64,000 nt of DNA from Candidatus Woesearchaeota archaeon (GCA_016203225.1 JACQNC010000009.1:1-64000); one strand, 5' to 3'. Numbered from the stretch's first letter, positions 52,041-61,143 are shown. The notes: generated from the sequence alone by a model not told the origin. A program made the numbers and translations.

Positions 52041-52496
52041 ATGGCAAAGATGCACAGCAGGAAGCGCGGGACATCAGGCTCGAAGAAGCCGCTGCACAAG
52101 ACGAAGCCCACGTGGCTGCGCTTGAAGGAGAAGGAGCTCGAGATGCTCATCGTCAAGCTCGCCAAGGAAGGCAAGTCGTCTTCACAGATCGGTCTCGATC
52201 TACGCGACAGTTACGGCGTGCCGGACGTCAAGACACTGACAGGCAAGCGCATACAGGAGATCATGGCTGAGAAAGGCATAACGTCCAAACTGCCCGAGGA
52301 TCTTGTCGCGTTGATGCGCCGCGCGTTGAACGTGCGCAACCATTTGGACGCCAACAAGCAGGATATGCCCGCGCTGCGAGGCATGCAGTTGACCGATGCC
52401 AAGATCAAGCGTTTGATCAAGTACTACAAGGCGACCGGCAAGCTGCCGATCACGTTCAAGTACGATCCTACGCAACTGAAACTGTACACGCAGTGA
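52041..52496 (+). CDS. rps15: 30S ribosomal protein uS15
   Basis: The product is 151 residues from ATG 52041 with GGTGG upstream. It has the archaeal/eukaryotic N-terminal extension (MAKMHSRKRGTSGSKKP) and the S15 core: QIGLDLRDSYGVPDVKTLTG, ITSKLPEDLVALMRRALNVR, HLDANKQDMPALRGMQL and IKRLIKYYKATGKLP. It binds the 16S rRNA central domain. Upstream in-frame starts are less likely since they would lengthen the protein by 24 unrelated residues. Confidence 0.96.
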   Translation: MAKMHSRKRGTSGSKKPLHKTKPTWLRLKEKELEMLIVKLAKEGKSSSQIGLDLRDSYGVPDVKTLTGKRIQEIMAEKGITSKLPEDLVALMRRALNVRNHLDANKQDMPALRGMQLTDAKIKRLIKYYKATGKLPITFKYDPTQLKLYTQ

Positions 52497-52526
52497 TTCT
52501 GGTTTGTTTTTTCCTTTATTTTTCGT
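52497..52526 (+). terminator. T-rich terminator after rps15
   Basis: The stretch TTTGTTTTTTCCTTTATTTTT directly after the stop fits archaeal T-run termination without a hairpin; it precedes palindromic element copy 6. Confidence 0.55.
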
Positions 52527-52530
52527 CATA

Positions 52531-52647
52531 GTCCCGAGCGTGATGAGCGCATACTAGCGTGCTCAGGCAGGTTTGTAGTGGCTTTATTGCGGTTGAATCG
52601 ATAGCCGTAACGCGACCTCAAACCTGCCGGGGGAGAAACGTAGGGAC
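52531..52647. repeat. Interspersed palindromic element, copy 6
   Basis: Core 52559-52633. Arms CAGGCAGGTTTG and CAAACCTGCC form the best preserved terminal stem; the inner hairpin is TTGCGG/CCGTAA around TTGAATCGATAG. Outer remnants GTCCC (52531-52535) and GGGAC (52643-52647). It lies between convergent genes. Confidence 0.82.
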
Positions 52648-52709
52648 GGGAACAGTAAACGAGAAGAAAGCGTACTCAAGTCATCATCGTTCTGCTTAAA
52701 AACCGAGAA

Positions 52710-53000
52710 TCACAACGCGGTTCTGATGTGATCGATTTTCTCTGCGACTTCTGTGCCCTTCTTGGTGAGCGTCAGGAGTTTCAGTCGGCCCTGCTTGTCG
52801 AAGTTGATCAGGCCTTCCTTCTCCATCTGCTGCAAAATCTTGACGACGTGTGAGTAGGTGCAATCGATTTGCTTCGCCAACGAGGATGCGTAGACCTCGG
52901 ATTTGGCGTTTCGCAACTCGACCAGCATCATGGCGGGCTTTTCGCGAAAGAATACTTTGAAGATTTCCTTGTTATTCAACGCGACCCCTCCCCATGCCAT
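52710..53000 (-). CDS. MarR-like winged-helix regulator
   Basis: The product is 96 residues from ATG 53000; the TATA box (TTTAAATAT, 53032-53042, minus) makes this start leaderless, whereas the ATG at 53024 would be too close. The wHTH is clear: VYASSLAKQIDCTYSHVVKI with recognition helix, then LQQMEKEGLINFDKQGRLK (wing) and LLTLTKKGTEVAEKI. Divergent from the helicase gene and may control it. Confidence 0.8.
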   Translation of the reverse strand: MAWGGVALNNKEIFKVFFREKPAMMLVELRNAKSEVYASSLAKQIDCTYSHVVKILQQMEKEGLINFDKQGRLKLLTLTKKGTEVAEKIDHIRTAL

Positions 53001-53198
53001 GTTTGTATAATGGAACACATACATCCTAAGCGATATTTAAACCTTTCGTTGAAACGCCAAGAAAATTTTTCCCGACGTGAAAACGAAATCGTGCGGATGC
53101 ACGCGTTCCCCTCCAACAGGTTCCTGCACGTTGCCGGTTCGTATATAAAACTTTCGTGGTGCAAACAATTTTATAGCGGATGCGTGCGAAAAAGTCCG

Positions 53199-55076
53199 AT
53201 GGGTGATATGCTTTTCCCGCACGAGAACGTCAGGGACGTGCAGAACGAGATGCTCGCGCTCGTGCAGAAGTGCATCGAGACGCGCACGCCGCTGCTCGTT
53301 CACGCGCCGACGGGACTTGGCAAGACCGCCGCGACGCTCGCGCCTGCCGTCACGTACGCGAAGGACAAGGATCTAGTTGTTTTCTTCCTCACGTCGCGCC
53401 ACACGCAGCACCTTATCGCGATCCAGACGCTGAAGGACATCAAGCAGAGGTTCAACGTCAATCCCGGGACGGTCTCGATAGTGGGCAAGAAGAATTTGTG
53501 CGCGCAATCGGGCGTGACTACGCTGCGCTCGGACGATTTCCTCGAGTACTGCCGCGCGTTGCGCGAGGACGGCAAGTGCAGCTATTACCTGAACACGCGC
53601 ACGACTAACGGGTTGGTGCAACCGAAAGCCGAGTTGGTCGCGGTCGAGTTGCGGAACGAGCTCCCTGCGCCTTCGGAGCACATATTGAACCGCGGCACGG
53701 AACAGGAGATGTGCCCGTACGAACTCACGGTCGCTGTCGCGAAGGACGCGAAGGTCATAATCGCGGATTACAACTACCTGTTCAACGCGCGCATCCGGGA
53801 CGCGTTCCTCTCAAAGATAGGCAAGAAGCTCGAGCAGTGCATCGTCATCATCGACGAAGGCCACAATCTTCCCGGTCGCTTGCGCGAACAACAGACGCAG
53901 CGCTTGAGCAGCTTGACCATCCGTAGAGCGATCAAGGAAGCCAAGAAATACAGCTACAACGAGGTACTGGACGCGCTCGTGGGCGTGCAGGACATCCTGA
54001 ACAAGCTCTCGCTCGGGCTGTTCCGCGATCAGGAGAGGCTCGTGACGAAACAGCAGTTCGTGGATGAGATAAAGCGAGTCAAGGACTATGAGGAACTCGC
54101 GGTCCTGTTCGAGTGGGCTGCCGACGGCATCCGTGAGGAGCAGAAGACGTCAGCCATCGGAGGCATCGCCTCGTTCCTGAAGGGCTGGAACGAGGGCGAC
54201 GTCGGGTACAGCAGGATCATCGCGGTCAAGCAGTTCGGCAACGAACCCGTGACCGTGCTGTCGCACCGCTGCATGGACCCGTCCCTAGCCGCGAAAGAGG
54301 TCATCGACAACGCGCACAACGTGATCATGATGTCAGGCACGCTCACGCCGACGTCGATGTTCGCGGACGTGCTCGGCTTCCCGAAGACGACGGTGCAGAA
54401 GGAGTTCCCCAGCCCGTTCCCTGTCGCGAACAAGGTCTCCCTGATCGTTCCGGGAGTGACCACCAAGTTCACGGCGCGCAGCGAAGGCCAGTTCAAGAAC
54501 ATCGCTTCGATCTGCGCTAACATCGTGAACAGCGTGCCGGGCTGCTCCGCGATATTCTTCCCGAGCTACCTATTACGTGACGAGGTCGCGAAATTCTTGC
54601 AGGATGCTGTCGCGAAGACGGTGTTCTTCGAGGATCCGCGTGCAACGAAAGAGGACCGCCAGGAGCTGCTGAAGCGCTTCGCGCAATACAAGGATTCCGG
54701 GGCGGTGCTGCTAGGCGTCGCTGCTGGTTCGTTCGGGGAAGGAGTGGACTTGCCAGGCATCCTGAAGTCGGTGATCGTCGTCGGGATCCCGCTTGACCGG
54801 CCCGACCTCGAGACAAAGGAACTTATCAATTACTATGACAAGAAGTTCCATCGTGGTTGGGATTACGGTTACATCCTGCCTGCCGTGACGAAGACATTGC
54901 AGAACGCGGGCAGGTGCATCCGTTCCGAGACCGACCGGGGAGTGTTGGTGTTCATGGACGAACGCTATGCGACACAGATGTACGCGCGCTGCTTCCCGAA
55001 GGACTGGAATCCGAAACTGACCGCTGATCCGGTGGCGCACGTGAAGCGGTTCTTTGCCACGCAAAACTTTATATAA
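53199..55076 (+). CDS. XPD/Rad3-family iron-sulphur DNA helicase
   Basis: The product is 625 residues from ATG 53199 (TATA TTTTATAG at about 53169, leaderless). Walker A APTGLGKTAAT (about 36-46); four cysteines of the 4Fe-4S domain lie near 101 (NLCAQ), 117 (EYCRA), 127 (KCSYY) and 170 (EMCPYE); the DEAH-like box is IIDEGHNLP (about 220). Motor domain 2 has MMSGTLTP, GSFGEGVDLPG and QNAGRCIRSETDRG. It is a 5'-3' helicase of repair or recombination. Its last codons double as the promoter of the next gene. Confidence 0.92.
   Translation: MGDMLFPHENVRDVQNEMLALVQKCIETRTPLLVHAPTGLGKTAATLAPAVTYAKDKDLVVFFLTSRHTQHLIAIQTLKDIKQRFNVNPGTVSIVGKKNLCAQSGVTTLRSDDFLEYCRALREDGKCSYYLNTRTTNGLVQPKAELVAVELRNELPAPSEHILNRGTEQEMCPYELTVAVAKDAKVIIADYNYLFNARIRDAFLSKIGKKLEQCIVIIDEGHNLPGRLREQQTQRLSSLTIRRAIKEAKKYSYNEVLDALVGVQDILNKLSLGLFRDQERLVTKQQFVDEIKRVKDYEELAVLFEWAADGIREEQKTSAIGGIASFLKGWNEGDVGYSRIIAVKQFGNEPVTVLSHRCMDPSLAAKEVIDNAHNVIMMSGTLTPTSMFADVLGFPKTTVQKEFPSPFPVANKVSLIVPGVTTKFTARSEGQFKNIASICANIVNSVPGCSAIFFPSYLLRDEVAKFLQDAVAKTVFFEDPRATKEDRQELLKRFAQYKDSGAVLLGVAAGSFGEGVDLPGILKSVIVVGIPLDRPDLETKELINYYDKKFHRGWDYGYILPAVTKTLQNAGRCIRSETDRGVLVFMDERYATQMYARCFPKDWNPKLTADPVAHVKRFFATQNFI
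55052..55076 (+). promoter_or_regulatory. Core promoter inside the 3' end of the helicase gene
   Basis: CAAAACTTTATATAAC encodes the helicase C-terminus (ATQNFI then stop) and is also a strong TATA element about 40 bp before the next start. It matches 40092-40116 over 25 bp with one mismatch. Confidence 0.65.
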
Positions 55077-55114
55077 CGAAACTGCAGACGAATCGCAGCA
55101 AAAAGGTGATGTTC

Positions 55115-55402
55115 ATGCCCAAGAAGGCAGTCAAAAGGAAGTCCGCCAAGGTCCCTTCAAAGAAAGGTAAGTCCGCTCCTGTGACAGACGACGAGCCGAT
55201 CGAGAAGAAGGAGTCGCACGAGGACGCGGACGATTACGATCTCGAGAAAGAGGATTACGCGGATAAGATCAAGAAGGGCGAGGCCGAAGAGGACGTCTAC
55301 ACAGATGAAGGCCGCGATCTTTTGCACGAGGACGACGAGATCGACGACATGGAAGAAGGCTTCTCCAAGGGCGCCCAGCCGGACAAGCATCACAAGAGAT
55401 AA
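55115..55402 (+). CDS. Acidic, probably disordered small protein
   Basis: The product is 95 residues from ATG 55115 (GGTGAT just upstream; ATG 55109 is an alternative). It has a Lys-rich first third and an acidic remainder rich in D, E and K (ADDYDLEKEDYADKIKKGE). No fold or family recognised. Its stop overlaps the trm1 start (TAATG), so it is co-translated with Trm1. The TATA is inside the helicase gene. Confidence 0.6.
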   Translation: MPKKAVKRKSAKVPSKKGKSAPVTDDEPIEKKESHEDADDYDLEKEDYADKIKKGEAEEDVYTDEGRDLLHEDDEIDDMEEGFSKGAQPDKHHKR

Positions 55403-56508
55403 TGAAGAGGATTTCTGAGGGTTTTGTTTCCTTTTTCGCTCCGGTGCAGAAGGTGGTCTCTGCCGGGATGGCTGTGTTCTATAATCCCGTGATGAGCTTG
55501 AACAGGGATCTTTCTGTGATTTTGTTGAAGAGCATCGGCAAGAGGAAACTTGTCGTCGCCGACCCGTTGGCAGGCACGGGCGTGCGCTCGCTGCGATTCC
55601 TGAAGGAACTTCCCGGGATGATCGAGGAGTTGCGCGCGAATGATGGCAACCCACGATTCCCTGCGCTGTTCAGGAAGCAATTGAAGCTCAACAAGATTCC
55701 GAGCAAGAACGTCGTTGTCGCGCGCCGCGAAGCATCCTCATTCCTGCTCGACGGTCCTGGATTCGATTACGTCGACGTCGACCCGTTCGGATCCCCGAAT
55801 CCGTTCCTTGATGCTGCGTGTAAGAAACTCTCGCGCGACGGCATCATCGCCGTCACAGCCACAGACACCGGTGCGCTTGCTGGCAGCTTCCCTGACGCGT
55901 GTCACAGGAAATACTGGGCAGAGCCGTTGCGGAACGAGTTGATGCACGAGGTCGGCATCCGCATCCTGATCCGCAAAGTGCAGCTGATCGCGTCGCAGTA
56001 CGACCGCGCGCTGGTCCCGATATTCGTCCACGCCACGCAGCATTACGATAGAGTCTACCTTCACTGCGAGAAATCGAGATCCTATGTCAAGGCCCTGCTC
56101 GACAAGCACGGCTATCTCTTGTATTGCGAGAGATGCATGGACCGCGCAGTGTCGAACGCGAACGTCGGGATGTGCTCGTGCGGCGAACCGTTCAAGGCCG
56201 CAGGCCCGATGTGGCTCGGCCCGTTATGGAACCACGCGCTCGTGAAGAAGATGCTCGTGACTTCGAAAGGCGACGCGGAGAAGTTACTATCCGTGATTCA
56301 TCAGGAATCGCATATCCCCATCGTGGGATTCTTCGACATCCACAAGATCTGTTCATTATTGAAAGTCCCCGTGCCGAAGACGGCCGAAGTCATCGCTGCG
56401 CTGAAAAGAAAAGGTCATGATGTCGGGCTGACGCATTTCTCGCCTACAGGAATCCGCACGGACGCTCCGTTGGAAGAAGTGAAGAGCATCATTGCACGGC
56501 TGAAATAG
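55402..56508 (+). CDS. trm1: tRNA (guanine26-N2)-dimethyltransferase Trm1
   Basis: The 368-residue SAM-dependent enzyme methylates G26 of tRNA. Family blocks: AVFYNPVMSLNRDLSV (about 23-39), VADPLAGTGVRSLRFL (about 52-67), DYVDVDPFGSPNPFLDAA (about 117-134) and TATDTGALAG. A C-terminal zinc-like cluster YCERC...CSCG is present (about 238-256). Full length. Confidence 0.95.
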   Translation: MKRISEGFVSFFAPVQKVVSAGMAVFYNPVMSLNRDLSVILLKSIGKRKLVVADPLAGTGVRSLRFLKELPGMIEELRANDGNPRFPALFRKQLKLNKIPSKNVVVARREASSFLLDGPGFDYVDVDPFGSPNPFLDAACKKLSRDGIIAVTATDTGALAGSFPDACHRKYWAEPLRNELMHEVGIRILIRKVQLIASQYDRALVPIFVHATQHYDRVYLHCEKSRSYVKALLDKHGYLLYCERCMDRAVSNANVGMCSCGEPFKAAGPMWLGPLWNHALVKKMLVTSKGDAEKLLSVIHQESHIPIVGFFDIHKICSLLKVPVPKTAEVIAALKRKGHDVGLTHFSPTGIRTDAPLEEVKSIIARLK

Positions 56509-56566
56509 TGAACGCGTTCTTATCGTTTCCATAACGCATTTAAAGTTCTCCGCGTCCGAGGGGTGC

Positions 56567-57241
56567 ATGGTCGATGATTGCAAGTCGTTGGATGAATTGT
56601 GGGTCCAGGTCCGGGAGCTCAACAAAAGATATTTCCCTGACAACTCTCTCGCGCCCATCGTAGGCGATGGAAAGACGCAAAAACCGAAAGTGATGTTTGT
56701 ATTCATCAACCCGACTTCGCGAAACATCAGTTCTGATCCGTCCTGGCAGGGTCCCCGATTCCCCTTCATAGGAACAAAGCAGGTTTGGCGGGTGTTCAAC
56801 AAAGCGGGGCTCTTTGACGACCGACTCCTGGCCCAGATAAACCGCCAACCCACTTGGTCGCTTGTGTTCACGAATCACGTGCTCAGATTCCTGCGGCAAA
56901 ACGGGCTGTATTTCACGAATATCGTGAAATGGACAGGTCACGATGCTGCACTTCCTGATGCCGAAAAAGTCAAGCTGTTCCTTCCGATCCTGGAAAAGGA
57001 GATAGCGCTTGTCAAGCCAGAGACCATAGTCACATTCGGCTTGATCCCATTCGAAAAGCTGACACGACAGAAAATCAAGCTCAACGACTATTATTCTGAA
57101 GCGATGAGAACGAGGAGGCTCAAGACCTACGAACTGAAGATCGGCTCACAGCCAGCAGAGGTTATTCCCTGTTATTTCCCGATAGGAAGAGGAAATCCGA
57201 AACGTGCGGTTGAACTCTTGAACCTGCTCAAGAACAGATAG
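56567..57241 (+). CDS. Uracil-DNA-glycosylase-superfamily-like protein
   Basis: The 224-residue protein has a UDG-like layout: VMFVFINPTSRNIS (motif 1 region, about 45-58), GPRFPFIGTKQVWRVFNKAG (about 65-84), YFTNIVKWTGHDAALP (about 114-129), PETIVTFGLIPFEKL and the late PCYFPIGRGNPKR (motif near the DNA-intercalating loop). Catalytic residues of the classic enzymes are not certain, so it may act on another lesion. It has its own promoter (CATTTAAAG, about 56536). Confidence 0.65.
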   Translation: MVDDCKSLDELWVQVRELNKRYFPDNSLAPIVGDGKTQKPKVMFVFINPTSRNISSDPSWQGPRFPFIGTKQVWRVFNKAGLFDDRLLAQINRQPTWSLVFTNHVLRFLRQNGLYFTNIVKWTGHDAALPDAEKVKLFLPILEKEIALVKPETIVTFGLIPFEKLTRQKIKLNDYYSEAMRTRRLKTYELKIGSQPAEVIPCYFPIGRGNPKRAVELLNLLKNR

Positions 57242-57257
57242 CGTACGAGCGATAGAA

Positions 57258-57539
57258 TCAGCCGAGCGCCCGATCGATCCTTGTCACTTCGACGTTCTCG
57301 ACGTCGTGGATCTTCTTGATGTCGTCTTCCAAGGGTTCGGTGGAGCCTTTGGATTCTTCCATCATGAACGTGACCTCGAGCGCCTTCAATCCGAACGCGA
57401 ACGGCTTTGTCTCGAACTGGCCGGGCTTGACCGCGAACTTCGTCACCAATTCATCTACATGATGCTGTAAGTGCGCGAGATCTGCTTCGGGAGAACTCGG
57501 CATGATGCGGAGCGTGATGATGACGTAGGCCTTTCCCAT
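57258..57539 (-). CDS. ef1b: Translation elongation factor aEF-1beta
   Basis: The 93-residue protein is the nucleotide-exchange factor for aEF-1alpha: GKAYVIITLRIMPSSPEADL (2-21), KPFAFGLKALEVTFMMEESK and DVENVEVTRIDRALG at the end. It is one ferredoxin-like domain of typical length. It follows a zinc-ribbon gene by 1 bp, an arrangement seen in many archaea. Confidence 0.95.
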   Translation of the reverse strand: MGKAYVIITLRIMPSSPEADLAHLQHHVDELVTKFAVKPGQFETKPFAFGLKALEVTFMMEESKGSTEPLEDDIKKIHDVENVEVTRIDRALG

Positions 57540-57540
57540 A

Positions 57541-57708
57541 TCAGTTCGGGCCCGAGAATCCGCATTCGTGGCATGAGAACGCCGCGGCGATCTCGCGGCA
57601 GTGCCTGCAACGCACGAGGTCGGTCTTTCCGCAGGAAGGGCATTTGAACACGGCTGCGCCTTTCATGTTGGCCACGGGCGTCTTGCAAGACGAACATGCT
57701 TGTGTCAT
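57541..57708 (-). CDS. Zinc-ribbon microprotein upstream of aEF-1beta
   Basis: The product is 55 residues (MTQACSSCKTPVANMKG start, GFSGPN end). Four cysteine pairs CSSC, CPSCG, CRHC and CHECG give two zinc fingers. This fits the archaeal HVO_2753-like family, commonly encoded next to aEF-1beta. Its TGA is 1 bp from the ef1b start. TATA (CTTTAAAAA, about 57731-57740, minus). Role probably linked to translation. Confidence 0.85.
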   Translation of the reverse strand: MTQACSSCKTPVANMKGAAVFKCPSCGKTDLVRCRHCREIAAAFSCHECGFSGPN

Positions 57709-57770
57709 ACTCGTGGGAAGCTTCAGGGTCCTTTTTAAAGCTTTGCTTGGGGATACACAACAAACGGAGT

Positions 57771-57879
57771 CGTCCCCGGCATTCCGTTCTCAGGCAGGTG
57801 GGTAGTCGCTTTATAGGCATAGAATCGAAAGCAGTAATGCTACTACAAACCTGCTTGGAGCTCATCACGCCGGGGAGCG
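57771..57879. repeat. Interspersed palindromic element, copy 7
   Basis: Core 57786-57860 (GTTCTCAGGCAGGTGGGTAG to CTACAAACCTGCTTGGAG). Outer arms CGTCCCCGGC (57771-57780) and GCCGGGGAGCG (57869-57879) pair well, defining a total length of about 109 bp. Shares CATCACGCCGGGG with copy 1. It lies between divergent genes. Confidence 0.82.
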
Positions 57880-57959
57880 CGAGAACAGCAAAGGGGCCCA
57901 GCTGACTACTCCTTAATCATAACAAAAGAATATAAACGCTCTTCGGGTCGATTGCAGCT

Positions 57960-60071
57960 ATGGGGAAGAAGAGGGTGAGACTGCCCACGCCTAAGCCGCG
58001 TAAGCTGCCTCAACTGGCAGTCAAACTACCCCCGCCACCGCGACCGTCCCAGGAAATCTCATCTGGCGGGTTGTTCTCGTTCCTGAAACGCCCTGAGCAC
58101 ACAGTTGTCACTTTAGAGGATCACGAGCAGCTATTGCGCAAGAAGGAGGTCATGCTGGCTTCGCAAGCTGCAGAATTTGAGCGCAAGGCAAGGGCGCTCG
58201 CGGGCCGCGAGAACAGCCTCAAGGACCGCGAGATCACGATGTCACAGAAGGAGCGCGCGTTCCGCGACAAGGACGCGCTCGTAAAGGAGACTCTCGCATC
58301 AGTATCCCGCGCCGAACGCCGTAGGGCGGATATCGCGAAGGAGAACGACCTGCTTGAGGTAAAGCGTCATGAGTTGGAAGAGCAGGTAGGCGCGCTAAAG
58401 TCACGCCTGGACGCGCTCCAGCGCGACGCGGGCCAGAAGCGGGCATTGCTCGGTGGCACCGAGAAGGATCTTGCGAAGAAGTACGCAGAACTGAACCATC
58501 TTCAGCATCGGCTCGACCAGCGCGAACAGTTGCTCGAAACCAAGGAGAAGGTCCTGAACGAGAAGGAGTCGGGCCTGCTCGGGTTCGACCAACAGCTCAA
58601 GCGCCAGCAACGCGAGCTCAGCGAGCGTGACAAGCACGGCCTAAGCGAGCTAGCGCAGCTGAAGGAGGAGCTCGCCCGCAAGCAAGACCTCTCGATAGCT
58701 GACGTCCTCGCGCAGAACAAGGCGCTCCAGCGAGAGCTGCAGAAACGGTCCCAGGAGCTCGCCCAACGCGAGAAGCAGCTCGAAAGCGACGCCGATAGCC
58801 GCATGAAGGCTCGAGAGCAGGAATTGGCCAACAAAGCCCGCAAGCTCACACTCCGCGAACAAGCAATCGATGAAGAGATTGCGGCACGCACCAAATCCGC
58901 GGAACAAGATTTAGTCAACAGATCACGCAAGCTCGCAATCAGGGAACAGGCCATCGATGGCGAGATCACCAACCGCATGAAATCCGCCGAGCAGGATCTG
59001 ACTGCGAAGAAGCGGGAGTTCGACAAGCGCGAGAAATCCATCGCAGAGGAGGAGTTGCGACTCGCGCAGCATCAGAGCGAGCTCAAGGAAGCGGAGGATG
59101 GTCTCAGTCTCATGAAGGAAGCGCTGGCAGAGGAACTCAAGGGCCACATGGCCGAGTACGCGGAGTTCGTGGCGAAGTGGAAGACCGAGCTTGACTCGTT
59201 GAATGCCGCGCGCAGCGAGATCAAGAAGGAGAAGGCTTCAATCACGAAGCTCGTGCAGGGCGACTTGCGCGTGCTTAGCGAGAAGGAGGACGAGCTCGTC
59301 TCCGCCACAAAGGATTTCGAGAAGGACAAGCGCAAGCTCATCACTGAGGAGAACCGCCTCGTTGAGCGGGTGAGGGAGCTCGAGCGAGTGGCCCACCAGC
59401 ACGGGAGGGTTGAGCAGCAGTTCCAGGCCCGCGAGAAGGCGTTGCAGGCCTACGAGGACGCCCTCGGCAAGAAGGAAGACCTGATCATGAAGGCTCTCAA
59501 CAAGGCCGAGGAAGCCCGCAAGAAAGCGGAGGAATTGAAGGCCAAGATCGCGGCTGTCAAGGAAGCGAAAGCCGACCTCAAGCGCTTGGAGGCGTTGCGA
59601 AGCGAGCTCGAATGGACGATCGAGAAGGAATCACGCAAGGTGATCGCGATGGGTGGGAAGCTCCACCACATCGAGGACAGGCTCAAGGAATCGAAGGACT
59701 CTCGCGTGAAGGCCATCGAGAAGCGCCATGAAAAGGCCGCTAAACAGGAGAAGAAGCCGGTTCCTCATCGTCTTACGCCTGTCACGCCGCCAAAACCGGT
59801 CGAGACTGAAGAGCACGTCTACGAGGCGCGCGCAGAGATTCCTGAAGGTCACGAGGAAACGGGCATCGCTGCCGCGCGGCCTTCAGAGATACCTCACTTG
59901 TTGAACCAGGCGCATGACTCGCTGGCGGCGAACGACCTGAAGACCGCGAAGGTCATCCTTGAGAAGCTCATGAAGATCCACAGTATGCTGCACGACAACG
60001 ACGCCAAACGCACGCTAGGTTACGAGATCCTCGACCTGAAGACCTCGATCAAGCTCGCGGCGTTGTCGTGA
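57960..60071 (+). CDS. Long coiled-coil protein with C-terminal helical-repeat domain
   Basis: The 703-residue protein has a Pro-rich basic head (1-35), SGGLFSFLKRPEH, then an uninterrupted coiled coil of about 530 residues (about 50-590). Tandem repeats of about 36 residues lie near 285-370 (ANKARKLTLREQAIDEEIAA, NRSRKLAIREQAIDGEITNR). After a Pro linker, the last 60 residues (HLLNQAHDSLAANDLKTAKV) look like a TPR-like helical hairpin. An SMC-like or structural scaffold without ATPase motifs. TATA-like AATATAAAC at about 57929. Confidence 0.75.
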   Translation: MGKKRVRLPTPKPRKLPQLAVKLPPPPRPSQEISSGGLFSFLKRPEHTVVTLEDHEQLLRKKEVMLASQAAEFERKARALAGRENSLKDREITMSQKERAFRDKDALVKETLASVSRAERRRADIAKENDLLEVKRHELEEQVGALKSRLDALQRDAGQKRALLGGTEKDLAKKYAELNHLQHRLDQREQLLETKEKVLNEKESGLLGFDQQLKRQQRELSERDKHGLSELAQLKEELARKQDLSIADVLAQNKALQRELQKRSQELAQREKQLESDADSRMKAREQELANKARKLTLREQAIDEEIAARTKSAEQDLVNRSRKLAIREQAIDGEITNRMKSAEQDLTAKKREFDKREKSIAEEELRLAQHQSELKEAEDGLSLMKEALAEELKGHMAEYAEFVAKWKTELDSLNAARSEIKKEKASITKLVQGDLRVLSEKEDELVSATKDFEKDKRKLITEENRLVERVRELERVAHQHGRVEQQFQAREKALQAYEDALGKKEDLIMKALNKAEEARKKAEELKAKIAAVKEAKADLKRLEALRSELEWTIEKESRKVIAMGGKLHHIEDRLKESKDSRVKAIEKRHEKAAKQEKKPVPHRLTPVTPPKPVETEEHVYEARAEIPEGHEETGIAAARPSEIPHLLNQAHDSLAANDLKTAKVILEKLMKIHSMLHDNDAKRTLGYEILDLKTSIKLAALS

Positions 60072-61143
60072 TCACGTTTTCTTTGATATAGAATTGTGTT
60101 CCCAGGAACGCTTTGATCACGTCGATATTTGTGGTAGTGTGTTGGGTGATCGATTCTGCCTTGATCGTACCCTCTGCGAGCGCGAGGAACGGCACAAGAT
60201 TGTCCGCCAAGTGCCTGTCGACGGGCGCGGGTGACGCGATGGCTTCGCTCAACCGTTCTGCAGCGGTCTTGCCTGTCTGTTCTGCGGGGATCCCCTTCTT
60301 TCCGAGCGCGTCAGCACCGAGCCTGACCGACCACGAGGGATTGGTCTCGTCCTTGATGTTCGAGTAGAGCGCCCAGAGCGTTATGCCTGAGCCGGTGCAC
60401 GCGCTATCCGCGTATTCGCTCCGGATCCGTACGTCGCCGAAACGCGACAATACCGCCTGGGCTGCGTGCGCTTGTCTTGTCGCGACCTGCGCGGCTTCAA
60501 GGTCCTTTGAGCAGTGCGAGACGCCCCTGATCGCGATCAGGTGCCCTTGCTCGAGCAGGCTGAACCGCTTGATAGTGCCCCGAAGTTCCGCCAGAAACGG
60601 GTCGAAAGTCTCGAAATCCATGCGTTTGATGCGTGGCTTTATGAAGACCTCGACTCGGCCGCCGCCTGTTGGATGGTATCCTCGCTTGAGCACCTTGACT
60701 TCCAGCTTCTCGCACCATTGCCTGAGGTGCGGGGCAAGGACTTCGATGAAATAATCTATCGGCATGGCCCAATCGACGTCGGTGCCGCCGATGATCGTCA
60801 ATCGCGATGGCCTGTTGGCGAACAATGCGGGCAGCAAGATAGACTGCAGGAGAAGCGTGATGCTGCCCGCCGTGCCTATGTCGAGCTCGAACACACCCCC
60901 TTTGATGGGTTTGGGATGGAATGTGAGCTCGCGCGAGCCGAGCTCCGCGCCTTCTGAGATCGCGCCGCAGAGCTTCTCAAGCGCTCTGACGCACGTCACG
61001 TGTTGTGCCTTCAAGCCCGGAACGTCACGGCCCGCGCGGATGTCGGTCATCCTGAACGGGATCTGCGTCAACGCCGACAACGCGAGCGCAGTTCTGACCA
61101 TCTGCCCGCCGCCTTCGCCTTGCGAGCCGTCGAGTGTGAGCAT
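60049..61143 (-). CDS. rtcA: RNA 3'-terminal phosphate cyclase
   Basis: The 364-residue enzyme makes 2',3'-cyclic phosphate RNA ends using ATP. Motifs: LDGSQGEGGGQMVRTALALS (4-23), DIGTAGSITLLLQSILLPAL (about 88-107), RGYHPTGGGRVEV, and catalytic His in SITQHTTTNIDV (about 338). Full length. It converges with the coiled-coil gene, overlapping by 23 bp. A TATA-like CTTTTATGC lies at about 61167. Confidence 0.94.
   Translation of the reverse strand: MLTLDGSQGEGGGQMVRTALALSALTQIPFRMTDIRAGRDVPGLKAQHVTCVRALEKLCGAISEGAELGSRELTFHPKPIKGGVFELDIGTAGSITLLLQSILLPALFANRPSRLTIIGGTDVDWAMPIDYFIEVLAPHLRQWCEKLEVKVLKRGYHPTGGGRVEVFIKPRIKRMDFETFDPFLAELRGTIKRFSLLEQGHLIAIRGVSHCSKDLEAAQVATRQAHAAQAVLSRFGDVRIRSEYADSACTGSGITLWALYSNIKDETNPSWSVRLGADALGKKGIPAEQTGKTAAERLSEAIASPAPVDRHLADNLVPFLALAEGTIKAESITQHTTTNIDVIKAFLGTQFYIKENVITTTPRA

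Noticed and set aside
52869-53198. A 110-residue N-terminal extension of the XPD-like helicase
   Set aside because: The extension runs through the divergent regulator gene and both promoters, and has no similarity to helicases; the TATA box at about 53169 supports a start at 53199.
56612-56790. AAGCAGGTTTGG inside the UDG-like gene as a repeat copy
   Set aside because: Only 12 bases match, it is within coding sequence and there is no partner arm.
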